Shown in pieces: positions 10,500 through 20,326 of a stretch of 64,000 bases of DNA. Below the pieces are notes generated by a model. The model had not been told where the DNA came from and did no database searches. It saw nothing but the letters and a program-made list of their open reading frames with translations. The stretch is from Capra hircus (taxonomy: Eukaryota; Chordata; Mammalia; Artiodactyla; Bovidae). Both the position numbers and the translations under genes were made by a program. Within the stretch, counting starts at the first letter, position 1, and each line of letters begins with the position of its first letter. The stretch is from the NCBI RefSeq assembly GCF_001704415.2, contig NC_030823.1, positions 68,524,458 to 68,588,457 on the forward strand. Direction: 5' to 3'.

Positions 10500-11234
10500 T
10501 ATTCAGGAAAATAATGTGTGACTCAAAGGTTTGAGATCCAGCTAGACTAACTGTTTAGTTATAGGAAAGCAATTTTGAGCATGCAAGCATTCAAGGAGTA
10601 TTATTTCAGTGAGCAGTTCTTGAGGAAGCTACTAGAAGTGAACTTTGGCCAAGCAAGTGATAACTATGGACAGTACAGAAAAATAGTATTCTTTGAGAAT
10701 TAAATATATTTGCCTATCATGGGATGTCATCTAGGTGATTTTGCTACAGAAGACTGCAAATCTGTCATGCAACCAGGCTCTCTTTTCCTTTCGCATCTTG
10801 CATGCTTTGATGAAGGAAGCTGCCATGTTAGACAGAGGCCCATAGGGGAAGGAACAGAAGGCAGCCTCTAACCAAAGTTAATAAGAAGCTGAGCGCCTCA
10901 GTCTGACAGCCCACAAATAACTCATTTCTATCAGTAACCATCTGAGCTTGGAAGCAGATCCATCCCCAGTCGAGCCTTGCAATGTGACTGAAGCCCTGAT
11001 GGACACCTTGACTGCAGCCTGATGAAAGACCCTGACACACAGCAAGCTGAGTTGTCCTAGATGCCTGCCCGGCCCACAAAACTGGTGAACAGCAAACGTG
11101 TGGGGTTTTCTTTAATTTCACTTTTATACTCTTGAAAGATTTACTTTACTCCCCATACTCCTGTTATTTTTTAGATTCTGCAATCCCATTTTTCCTTTCA
11201 ATTCAGAGATGCGATTGCAGAGAACTAAGATGCA
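10500..11234. other. no gene or repeat recognised
   Basis: Apparently unique sequence. The minus-strand frame at 10828-11121 (97 residues) lacks family motifs and splice-consistent borders, so I do not call it. Confidence 0.4.
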
Positions 11235-11314
11235 TAGTGGAGGGAGCAGTGGCATAGAATTAGGAGACTTCAAATCTGTTCTCAACTTAACATATTGTAT
11301 AGGAATATATCAAC

Positions 11315-11629
11315 CAGTTCAGGTCAGTTCAGTTCAGTCACTCAGTCGTGTCCGACTCTTTGTGACTCCATGAACTGCAGCACACCAGGCCTCCCTGTCC
11401 ATCACCAACTCCCGGAGTCCACCCAAACCCATGTTCATTGAGTCAGTGATGCCATCCAACCATCTCATCCTCTGTCGTCCTTCTCCTCCTGCCCTCAATC
11501 TTTCCCAGCATCAGGGTCTTTTCAAATGAGTCAGCTCTTCGCATCAGGTGGCCAAAGTATTGGAGTTTCAGCTTCAGCATCAGTCCTTCCAATGAACACT
11601 CAGGACTGATCTCCTTTAGGATGGACTGG
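11315..11629 (-). mobile_element. BovB LINE 3' fragment
   Basis: Minus-strand BovB 3' end beginning in the repeated CAGTTCAG tail. It carries the ORF2 C-terminal coding region and is truncated at 'atggactgg' (11629). About 315 bases; not functional. Confidence 0.95.
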
Positions 11630-11705
11630 CAAATTCACTAAGACTACTTCTTTAGGTTTAGCTTCCTCATCTGTATAAATGTAGGACTGGCCTAGATAAT
11701 ATCTA

Positions 11706-11982
11706 CTGCTGCTGCTGCTAAGTTGCTTCAGTCATGTCTGACTCTGTGCAACCCCATGGATGGCAGTCCACCAGGTTCCCCCGTCCCTGGGATTCTCCAG
11801 GCAAGAACACTAGAGTGGGTTGCCATTTCCTTCTCCAATGCATGAAAGTGAAAAGTGAAAGTGAAGTTGCTCAGTCGTGGCCAACTATTTGCGACCCCAT
11901 GGACTGCAGCCTACCAGGCTCCTCCTCCATCCATGGGATTTTCCAGGCAAGAGTACTGGAATGGGTCACCATTGCCTTCTCC
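11706..11982 (-). mobile_element. BOVA2 SINE (dimer) with 12-bp TSD
   Basis: Reverse-complement dimeric BOV-A, with a (CTG)n block at its 3' end and the two monomers linked by 'gcatgaaagtgaaaagtgaaa'. AGATAATATCTA is repeated exactly at 11694-11705 and 11983-11994, so both borders are known to the base. It landed inside an older MIR-like sequence. Confidence 0.98.
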
Positions 11983-12030
11983 AGATAATATCTAGTATTC
12001 CTTCAAGTCCAAATTTTCTATTTATATTAG

Positions 12031-12983
12031 ATCCTAAACAAAGTAAGCATCTGGTGTTTAAACTGCCAAGTGTGTGACAATTAGTTATGCAGCCCTAGAT
12101 CATAAATGCATTGGCACCAGACTTCCATTAAACATAGGAAAAGTTTTGTATATTTTGTATATTTACAGTGATATAATCAATTAAGTAAAGTCAAATAATT
12201 TCAAACATTATTTCAGAAAATAATTTTCAAAAATTTGCCTCCTACATATAACTTCTTTAAAAAATATATACCTGAGAATGTATTTGAGCAAAATGAAAGG
12301 GGGACTGAGAAAAATAGGATATCCAAGAAATATAGTGAAATATAGTTTTTAGAAATTAATTGAGCTGAATGAGTTTAGTGATAGAAGGCCAAAGGAACAA
12401 CAATTTATCCAAAACTGCCTCAGGCTACTAAAGCCCCCCAAACTTTACTAAGATGGCAGTTTCTTATAATTTTATAGGAGTTTTCCCCCTATCTTTCTGA
12501 CACACAAATGTCTTAACCAGGAGTCAAATGTCTTAACCAGGAGTCAAATGTCTTAACTAGGGTAGGCTTAGGTCTTATCAGCTTCAAGGTCTTTAGCATA
12601 ATATTTTTAATATAGTATATTGTGAGGTGGGGAGCCAGAGAAGTTGCCTGCAGATTAAATCTTACATGGCTGATGGAAGTCTGGGGTTTTAGAAGTTCTG
12701 CTAACCCTGCCAGATAAAAGCAAACTATTCTGATATTGGAGGTGGATGGAGAAAAATGTTTTTACTATACCAGTAGCTTTATTCCTGGTTTCAGGGCCTA
12801 AAGAGATTTGCTTCGATGAGGAGGCAAGATCTAGAACATCATCCACTTTTAAAGCCAACTAATGAAGCTTATCATAATCCAGTGGCAGGTGTGATGGAAA
12901 TTCTCCCTCTGGCATTTAACATGTACCCGTTTCTGTGATTCTCTTAAGGCTATCATTTTTGATTTACTATTTTGGTAAATAGA
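12031..12983. other. no gene recognised; contains a 20-bp tandem repeat
   Basis: AT-rich, apparently unique sequence. The tandem repeat at 12505-12561 is listed separately. Minus-strand frames 12655-12858 and 12849-13031 have no recognisable motif. Confidence 0.4.
12505..12561. repeat. 20-bp tandem repeat, about 2.85 copies
   Basis: The unit CAAATGTCTTAACCAGGAGT occurs at 12505-12524 and 12525-12544 without change, then as 17 bases at 12545-12561 with one substitution. The near-identity suggests recent slippage. Confidence 0.95.
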
Positions 12984-12994
12984 AAAAGAGCCTG

Positions 12995-13251
12995 GGACAC
13001 TTCCCTGGCGATCCAGTAGTTGGGAATCCACTTTCCATTGCAGCGGACGGAGATTTGATCCCTGGTCGGAGAACTAAGATCCCGTATGCCACGGGGCTCC
13101 TGAACCCACAGGCCGTAACGGTAGAGCCCACACACTCTGGAGCCCATGAGCCACAACCAGAAAAGAAGCACCGCGTGCCGCAGCAAAGATCCAGTGTGCC
13201 ACCACCGATACTCGACACAGCCAAATAAGCAATTTTTTTAAAATGAGAAAG
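12995..13251 (+). mobile_element. CHR-type SINE, full length with TSD
   Basis: tRNA-derived cetartiodactyl SINE. The head starts with 'cttccctggcgatccagtag', and a B-box-like 'gatttgatccctggtcgg' follows. The body has the 'gagcccatgagccacaacc' and 'ccgcgtgccgcagcaa' blocks, and an A/T-rich tail. AAAAGAGCCTG is repeated at 12984-12994 and 13252-13262, fixing the insertion. The overlapping minus-strand frames (12953-13224) are shadows of this SINE. Confidence 0.95.
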
Positions 13252-13307
13252 AAAAGAGCCTGAGGCTTCTGCTTAGCTTTCCCTACTAAGCTGGCACTTA
13301 TCCTATA

Positions 13308-13510
13308 AGTGTGTGTGTGTGTTTAGTCGCATCCAACTCTTTGTGACCACACGGGCTCCTCCGTCCGTGGGATTTTCCAGGCAAGAATCCTGGAGTGGGT
13401 TACCATTTCCTCCTCCAGCAAATCTTCCTGACCCAGGGATCAAACCCACGTATCCTGCATCTCCTTCACTGCAGACAGATTCTTTTCCACTGAGCCACCA
13501 GGAAAGCCCC
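13308..13510 (-). mobile_element. Bov-tA SINE with 9-bp TSD
   Basis: Reverse complement, with a (GT)n run at the 3' end, the BovB-derived body, the B box read backwards, and the head ending 'gagccaccaggaaagcccc'. TATCCTATA is repeated at 13299-13307 and 13511-13519. Confidence 0.97.
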
Positions 13511-13519
13511 TATCCTATA

Positions 13520-14170
13520 TGTCAGGGAGGTAGTATAGGTTTCTGAGAACATGCGTGTCAACTGTATATACTAGAGATATACCAAGGATCCAAGGCTCCT
13601 CTGAACGCTTCCAGACTCTGAAGAGGCCTCACTCCACAGATCAGAGAGCCTGACTTCCCAAACAGCTGCACAAGGATCCAACCCGGAAATGCAAGGAGAT
13701 AAATTCTCCATGGAACAGGCCAAGGGAGACAGGAGACAGGAGATAAATTTTCTCTCCAGTCCTGCCTTGGATAGCCTGTCCCAAGGAGTAGTTATTGCAC
13801 GTGACCTTCCTGAAGGATCCTGTGTCTGAGTCACGACTCTCTTAGCAGCGTGCTGTGAAGCAGTGGTTAGCGCCGAACTGCACCACAGTTTCTTCACTTG
13901 CCATCTTGCCCTGCCCTGCTATCCTTCTTCCTACTACCCTTGGGTTTTACTTCCCAGAAAAGTCCTGTTTAAGTGTCTTTTCTAGGGATTCTGATCTCGA
14001 ACACTTGGGAACAGTTGCTTTGGTAAGTGGTAGGTCTTTGGAGGCAGACTAAGACAAAGGTGTACAGGAGGTTCTTGTAATATTATTGCAAGCCAGGCTT
14101 CCTCCAGTCACCGGGTTCTGGACCTGTAAACTGACTGAGAAAAGGGAATAGAAGAAGGTAAGTGGAAATA
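13520..14170. other. no gene recognised
   Basis: Apparently unique sequence. A 37-base segment at 13986-14022 is flanked by plausible splice motifs but is too short to call (see rejected items). The phrase 'ggagataaatt' recurs at 13690 and 13740 as a local duplication. Confidence 0.35.
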
Positions 14171-14181
14171 AGGTTATTTCT

Positions 14182-14302
14182 CTTTTTCTTTTTTGGCCAC
14201 ATGGTTTGCAGGATCTTAGCTCCCAAAGCGGGGATCGAATTCTTGTCCCCTACAGTGGAAGTGCAGAATCTTGACCACTGGACTGGATTACCAGGGAGTC
14301 CT
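14182..14302 (-). mobile_element. CHR-type SINE, 5' part, with TSD
   Basis: Reverse-complement CHR head: 'caggatcttagctccc', 'gcagaatcttgaccactgg' and 'taccagggagtcct'. An 11-base flanking duplication (AGGTTATTTCT at 14171-14181, AGGCTATTTCT at 14303-14313, one mismatch) bounds it. Confidence 0.92.
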
Positions 14303-14313
14303 AGGCTATTTCT

Positions 14314-15600
14314 TAAGTACTGTCAAAATTGAGAATCAAAACTCTAAAGTATAAGCACATTAATCAGATTATGGAGGAAACCAGGTAGAATCAATGGAGA
14401 TGAGAAGAACCAGCACTAAGGGAAGGGGGAGGGAATTTTGCTTTTCATTTCCTACTGTTCTGCTTTGGTCAAGAGAGGCACCATGAACCCTACAAATGAT
14501 CACAGGCCCCACAGACAATGGTCCTTGTAAGATTCAGTCTGAGCCCTTGGGCAAGACTCAAGCAAGGGGACAGAACCCAGGACACCCTGGTTGGGTAGAG
14601 GCTGAGTGATGGAGAGACAAGTGTACCTGGAGCACCAAAGAGGGTCAACACCTTGCCTGCTGGTCTCAACCTGCCCTGGAGCTGAGGAAGACACTATTCC
14701 TGTTGAGGGTGGAGAAGACCATGTCAAATCAGGGGGAGGCCTGACTGGTTGGGTTTCTTATCCTGGGATTACAACCTGCCACCTCTGGACATAGCTGCCT
14801 GGTTTGGGCCACTTTAAGGCTGAGGTCAATAGCCTCAAACTTCTACCCCCAAACTACATGGTTTTACTCTACGCAGTTACTAAAAATACTAGTTGAAAAT
14901 CGGGAATTTAATTCACACAATTATTCATTTCTTGAAGATGAAGCTTGCCCAGAGATGGCCCTCTATGGGTACTGACCTGGCTGCTTTAGCCTTGTCTACA
15001 GAACTTGCTCAAAATACTGCCTCTCAAGCCCTGCCTCCTAGCCTTTTAAAATCAGCAATTGGAGACTGATAATCTGTATTTTTAATAAATCCCTCAGTAA
15101 TTATGTGCAGCCAGATCTGGGAATTCTTGATATGAACACACAGTCTTTAAGTTGCTTAAAACCAACTACGAAAGAGAACAGAAGTCAGACATGCAGCCTC
15201 TCCACAATGGAGCGAATTAACTTCTGGGCTTAGTGTGGTCTAGAGGCTGTTCTGATGTGCATGTGTGTGAGAGAGAGAGACAGAAAAGAGGAGGCTGCCC
15301 TCTCACTCCTGTTTTACTCCTAATAGAAATTCTGTGATAAGTGTGGATATGAAAGGAATAGAGAAAGCAGAATCTGTCTCGTGATGTCACCTATCAAACG
15401 GTATTAGAACAAACAGATGGCTTAACCATACAGGAACTTTAGGTCATACGAAAAGCTATAACCTTGGGCATTTCTTTTAAATCCTGGCCTCAGTTCCCAG
15501 GACTCAGCTTATGACTCCTTTGCTCTGGTTCTGTGGGTGCAAAGATCATCCAGTTGCTGTAATGAAGTCAATATCTTGCCCTGCGTGCAGGCATGTTCGC
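14314..15600. other. no gene recognised
   Basis: Apparently unique sequence. Overlapping frames on opposite strands at 14500-14794 have no recognisable motif. A weak MER5-like phrase lies at 15040-15110 but is too short to assign. A short GA run is at 15270-15282. Confidence 0.35.
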
Positions 15601-15722
15601 ATGCTCAGTCACTGAGTCGTGTCCAACTCTTTGCGACCCCATGGACTGCAGACCACCAGGCTCCTCTGTTCATGGAATTTTCCAAGCAGATTAACTGAAG
15701 TGGGCTGCCATTTCCTTCTCCA
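15601..15722 (-). mobile_element. BOV-A SINE monomer
   Basis: Reverse-complement BovB-derived body from 'gctcagtcactgagtcgtg' to 'ccatttccttctcc'. There is no tRNA head. Confidence 0.9.
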
Positions 15723-16140
15723 ACCCTATGTAGCTGTACATAATTACAAATAACTGTAATGATATATATATATACAATTTTTTATACAGATTGTATTTTT
15801 ATTTACTGATCTCACTAAAATTCCTTAGACAATGTACTGAAATTACTGGGTATATGATTCTTTGTATAAAAGAATTTTAGAAGCATTTCCAACATCCATG
15901 GTTTTCAGTCCTTATAATAGTTTCTGGTTAATTGAAAAATAATTGTATCCATTCATGATTATCAGATCATACTCTGCTCAGAAAGGTGTGAAAATATGAA
16001 GTTGAGAAATGTACTCAGTTGGAAAAAAGAAGATTGTTAAAGTTTTAAATCAGGTTTTCTCTTTCTTTCCGCTTCTTCCCTAAGAAGAGAATTTCACAGA
16101 GAAAGGGGAGCAGGAATTACCTCTTAGCAAGCTGAAGTTT

Positions 16141-16417
16141 CAGTTCAGTTCAGTCGTTCAGTCGTGTCCAACTCTTTGTGACCCCGTGAACCGTAGCATG
16201 CCAGGCCTCCCTGTCCATCACCAACTCCTGGAGTTTACACAAACTCATGTCCATTGAGTCAGTGATGCCATCCAGCCATCTCATCCTCTGTCCTCGTGCC
16301 CTCAATCTTTCCCAGCATCAGGGTCTATTCAAATGAGTCAGCTCTTCGCATCAGGTGGCCAAAGTACTGGAATTTCAGCTTCAACATCAGTCCTTCCAAT
16401 GAACACCCAGGACTGAT
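16141..16417 (-). mobile_element. BovB LINE 3' fragment
   Basis: Minus-strand BovB 3' end starting with the CAGTTCAGTTCAG tail and truncated just after 'cacccaggactgat'. The open frames on both strands across it are remnants or shadows of BovB ORF2. Confidence 0.95.
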
Positions 16418-17529
16418 GGTAGACAGTCTTACTGACGTGGGCTGTTGCAAGATGACTCAGATTCTGAGTAGTAGGAAAGTGAAGGCAGTTCACTGGAGGA
16501 AGTCTAGATTTTAATCCAACCAGGAGCATTGTTGGGGTTCAAGTCAAAGGTTCATAATAATTTGGGAGACCAGCTTTTCATCTGTATGGTTAAAATAAGA
16601 ATTACAATGAAGTTATTGATAGCAGTCTAAGATGCTGGATGCTTTATTCAAAATGCGCACTTTAGACTCTGCTCTTTGATGAATGTCCTTCACTGTTTTA
16701 ATAAGCTGTTCTATTAAGTTGTCTCAAAAAGAATTGCAAATGGGTAGGAAAAGATGCTGATGTCTTTCCTAGCTGTGTCTACAGGACAGGATGATAAAAA
16801 TACATCAGTCACCTGATGGCCACCCATTGTGGATGAAGAGAGACCCCCCCCCCCCAAAAGGGAAGGCCAGCCTGTTGAAAGCTGGCCTTGCAATCCTGAT
16901 CCCATAAGTCCTTGTAATAGGAAACTATCACACTGAGAACATCAAGAAAAAGGGACATAAAACCCTCTTTTTGCAATGGGCTCCTCACGGCTCTCCGTAG
17001 AGAGACTTTCCTATGCCCACCTCCTGAAACTCCTTCAGAGCAGTGAGAGTCAGACCAGCACTTCCTTCTCCATGTCTCCAGTGTCAAGCTCTGTCACTGG
17101 GTTGGGTTGGTTTCTGTCTCTCCGCCCCTCCTGCAGGGAAGGTGCAGGTATGGCACCTCCTCCACTCCTACAATTTCAAATCTTATTTCAGTGCTGGCAT
17201 CATGAAGGAATAGCTATCATCTCTCACGCTCAAGATGTTTCAAAGTTACTACTCCCCCCTCTGCTTCCTGTTGAACTACACCACTAGCCTCCTTCTAGCT
17301 CATACCCATCTTTCCAGATTCATCCCAGGTGTCACTACGCAGGAACACATATTTCTTGAGCACCTCCTATGTAGGCACTCTGTCAGACATTAGGAATATA
17401 GAAGGGAGTGAGTCAGACAAATCCACAGGCTTGCAGAATGGAATATGCCTTCAGGAAACAGAGGGGTCACCTCTTCTCAGACCCCTGATTTGGGTCAGCT
17501 GCCCTTACTCTGGGCTCCCTTGGCACTCT
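16418..17529. other. no gene recognised; hairpin and poly-C run
   Basis: Apparently unique sequence with a 12-base C run (16844-16855) and a 9-bp-arm hairpin (16863-16889). A phrase near 17350-17430 ('gagcacctcctatgtagg...') looks like an old mammalian repeat that I cannot name. Frames at 16809-17287 have no motif. Confidence 0.35.
16863..16889. repeat. inverted repeat (9-bp arms, 9-nt loop)
   Basis: AAGGCCAGC at 16863-16871 and its exact complement at 16881-16889, immediately after the poly-C run. Confidence 0.85.
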
Positions 17530-17690
17530 CTGTGCGTCTATTAGGTCTTTCTCATACTGGACATCAGTGTCTGCCTCCCCACCAGTTTGTGGGAGTTTTA
17601 GGAGGTGGAACTTGCCTTGTTGTTTTTGTTGCCCCACTAGTAGCTGGAATGCAGTAGGTGCTCAATAAATGCTTGTTGAACATGAATATA
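17530..17690 (+). repeat. L2 LINE 3' end
   Basis: Ends with the characteristic 'gcagtaggtgctcaataaatgcttgttgaa' region preceded by a degraded 'tgcctccccaccag...' block, as in L2 3' ends. Confidence 0.7.
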
Positions 17691-17794
17691 AGAATGTTAA
17701 ATAAAATGGTGCAGAACACAACTGGTTGTCTCCCTAGCATCCAGTCCCTTCATCTTTCCTCCTTTCTAACTAAATAAAACAATTAGTATAATTC

Positions 17795-18189
17795 AGTTGG
17801 ACCATAAAGAAGACTGAGTGCCTAAGAATTGATGCTTTTGAACTGTGGTGTTGGAGAAGGCTCTTGAGAGTCCCTTGGACTGCAAGGAGATCCAGCCAGT
17901 CCATCCTAAAGGAGATCAGTCCTGGGTGTTCATTGGAAGGACTGATGCTGAAGCTGAAGCTCCAATACTTTGGCCACCTGACGTGAAGAGCCAACTCATT
18001 AGAAAAGACCCTGATGCTGGGAAAGACTGGATGAGAAGAAGGGGATGACAGAGGACAAGCTGGTTGGATGGCATCACTGACTCAGTGGACATGAGTATGA
18101 GCAAACTCCGGGAGATAGTGAAGGGCAGGGAGGCCTGGCAGGCTACAGTCCACAGGGTCACAAAGAGTCAGACAGGACTGGGTGACTGA
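17795..18189 (+). mobile_element. BovB LINE 3' fragment
   Basis: Forward BovB ORF2 C-terminus and 3' end: 'gttggaccataaagaagactg', 'tgtggtgttggagaagg', 'ttggccacctga', 'atggcatcactgac', ending in the GACTGGGTGACTGA tail. The frames on either strand are degraded remnants or shadows. Confidence 0.95.
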
Positions 18190-18413
18190 CCAAGAGCAGT
18201 TCAGGAAATCCATCCTTCTCCCTGTGATCATGGGTTGCCCTAATCCACAGTCATCCAGATGATACAAAGCTTGTATCAGGACTAGGGTGCTACAGGAAAC
18301 AAAGCCTACATTTAGGCTAAATGGAAGAAGGGGAAGTGGCGAGCAGGGGGGGCCGGCATCCCTAGCAGGCAAGTTAGTGACTCCTGATAGTAATACATGT
18401 ACATTGTCACTCG
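18190..18413. other. no feature recognised
   Basis: Short apparently unique stretch between BovB and a Bov-tA pair. Confidence 0.4.
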
Positions 18414-18727
18414 GGCTTCCCTGGTAGCTCAGCTGGTAAAGAATCTGCCTGCAATGCAGGAGACCCCGGTTCGATTCCTGGGTCAGGAAGATCCCCTGGA
18501 GAAGGGATAGGCTACACACTCCAGTATTCTTGGGCTTCCCTAGGGGCTCAGATGGTAAAGAATCCACCTGCAATGGGGGAGACCTGAGTTCAATCCCTGG
18601 GTTGGGAAGATGCCCTGCAGAAGGGAAAGGCTACCCACTCCAGTATTCTGGCCTGGAGAATTCCATGGACTGTACAGTCCATGGGGTTGCCAAGAGTCGG
18701 ACACGACTGAGCAACTTTCACTTTCAC
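18414..18727 (+). mobile_element. Bov-tA/ART2-type tandem SINE (1.5 copies)
   Basis: Two tRNA-derived heads in direct order. The first unit (18414-18531) has a clear B box ('ggttcgattcctggg') but stops after 'ccagtattctt'. The second (18532-18727) is complete and ends 'gcaactttcactttcac'. The second unit holds an exact 22-base palindrome at 18663-18684 (CCATGGACTGT and its complement). The compound form resembles ART2-type ruminant repeats. Confidence 0.9.
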
Positions 18728-19375
18728 CTGTAGAACCTCAGGACACCAGCCACACACTTACAGAGACTATGATATTAGGGAAACACTAAAGGAAATCCAG
18801 AATATAGGCGTCTTTCATGTCTTACAGCCTTCAGTAAGGTTATACACGAATGAGACCAGCTCAGACTAGAGGTGACCTATCTGAAAATGGTAGACAGCTT
18901 TGCTTAAGAGAGGTGCTTTCTGTCTGTCTGTTTGTCTATCTGTTCTCCAAGATCTAAATGGATTGACTAAGAGTCCAATAACTTGATGCCTTTCAGTATT
19001 GAAAAAAGCAGAATTCTCCAGTCTTAGATAAAATCAGTGGGAGCAGAGGCAAAGAGGCAGGAGATGGAGCAGGAGATAAGATTGAGCCCGACTATAATCG
19101 GGACCCCCAGGCCTCTGCCAGCACCTTCTGTTCAGCATTCTCCACCAGACAAAGGAGACACTCATGCTCATTGTGAAGACGCTGGCTGGGAAAAATCAGA
19201 TTATGAGTGGTATCTCCCCGCCAAGCTATTGTTTCAAATTGCCTCAAGGCAGAGGCCACTGAATGGAGGGCCAGGGTGATGGACAGAACCCAGAGGCCAG
19301 ATGGGCAGTAGGAATTCTCAGACTCAAGGACTATGACAAGATCTTTGCCCCGTGGAATTGACTGGGTACAAATCA
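18728..19375. other. no gene recognised
   Basis: Apparently unique sequence. Opposing short frames at 19037-19376 have no recognisable motif. Confidence 0.35.
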
Positions 19376-19386
19376 ATTAGAAGCCA

Positions 19387-19500
19387 ACCACCACAATGGA
19401 AGAGGATATTAAGAAGAATGTATATCTATGTATTACTGAGTCACTTTGTTGTACAGCAGAAATGAACCAACTATACTTCAATTCAAAAAAAAAAAAAAAG
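19387..19500 (+). mobile_element. severely 5'-truncated artiodactyl L1 3' end with TSD
   Basis: About 100 bases of L1 3' UTR ('ctgagtcactttgttgtacag', 'caactatacttcaat') followed by a poly-A tail. ATTAGAAGCCA is repeated exactly at 19376-19386 and 19501-19511, so this is a complete integration event of only 114 bases. Confidence 0.95.
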
Positions 19501-19511
19501 ATTAGAAGCCA

Positions 19512-20069
19512 GTCTAGCTTTTAAAAGAAATATATTATTGGTTGTTTAACATACAAAGCAATGCCCAGGCCCTAAACATACACCAACACGAAGGGAGCTG
19601 CTAAGTTTCTGTAGCCCCTTGAAAGGGGATTCTTCTCTGAGCCCTTCTCAGATTTGGCTTTGGAGGACAAAGGACAGTGATGATTCTCCACAGTGCCGGT
19701 CCAGGGGCTCCCCAACCCCACTGGGTCATCTCCGCAGCCAGGGCACAAGGGCCATGATTCCTGCTCAGTGGTCCAGTGACCACTGTTTCCCATTCTTCTC
19801 CGAATGAGGCTTTCCAGACTCTGAGTTTTATTCTCATTTGCTTTTTTTTTTTTTTTTTGGCATATCCTGATGTCCTTGCTAAGCCCCTCAGGGCAGGGCC
19901 TTGGGTCTGTTCCAGGACTAGAACCCCAGGGAAAGTGAAAGCAGGCCAGCAAATACCCAGTCCCCCTTCTGGGTCACTTGTCCTTGAGTCTTCCTGCCCC
20001 TTCAGGAAAGTCTCCAGCCCCAAGGTCAGTGCCTCCTGCTGGCGGAAGATTCATCCTGATAAACACTTG
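19512..20069. other. no gene recognised; T17 run
   Basis: Contains a 17-base T run at 19842-19858 that is not attached to a recognisable SINE. Overlapping frames on both strands (19572-20186) are not supported by motifs or conservation I can see. Confidence 0.35.
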
Positions 20070-20092
20070 AGTCCTGATAAGCTTCCTTCCTC

Positions 20093-20290
20093 TGCTTGGT
20101 CATGTCCAGCTCTTTGCAACCTCATGGACTGTAGCCTGCCAGGCTCCTCTGTCCGTGGAATTTTCCAGGCAAGAATACTGGAGTAGGTTGCCATTTCCTA
20201 CTCCAGGGAATCTTCCCTACCCAGGGATCGAACACACACCTCCTGCACTGCAGGCGAATTCTTTACCACTGTGCCACCTGGGAAGCCCCC
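20093..20290 (-). mobile_element. Bov-tA SINE
   Basis: Reverse complement: BovB-derived body, B box read backwards at about 20222-20235, head ending 'gtgccacctgggaagccccc'. A 23-base near-identical direct repeat lies at 20070-20092 and 20304-20326 (one mismatch), but the right copy is separated from the SINE by 13 bases. Confidence 0.95.
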
Positions 20291-20326
20291 AGTGAGCACA
20301 CGTAGTCCTGATAAGCCTCCTTCCTC

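Larger units (their letters stand above)
11235..12030 (+). repeat. degraded MIR interrupted by BovB and BOVA2
   Basis: MIR-like pieces sit on either side of younger insertions: 11235-11314 ('gcagtggcatagaattaggagac'), 11630-11705 ('gcttcctcatctgtataaatg') and 11983-12030. The BOVA2 part is proven by its TSD. The MIR assignment itself is approximate. Confidence 0.5.

Noticed and set aside
13986..14022. 37-base possible micro-exon (TTTTCTAG before, GTAAGTGG after)
   Set aside because: Splice motifs are decent, but the segment is very short, has no conserved peptide I recognise, and such pairs arise often by chance.
14109..14157. Possible small exon ending at GAAGAAG|GTAAGTGG
   Set aside because: The donor looks good but the acceptor has only a short pyrimidine tract and no clear branch point.
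18440..18485. tRNA-like segment with a good B box
   Set aside because: This is the tRNA-derived head of Bov-tA. It lacks a full cloverleaf and is one of many copies, so not a tRNA gene.
18082..18573. 163-codon minus-strand frame
   Set aside because: Spans the antisense of BovB and Bov-tA sequence. Explained by repeats.
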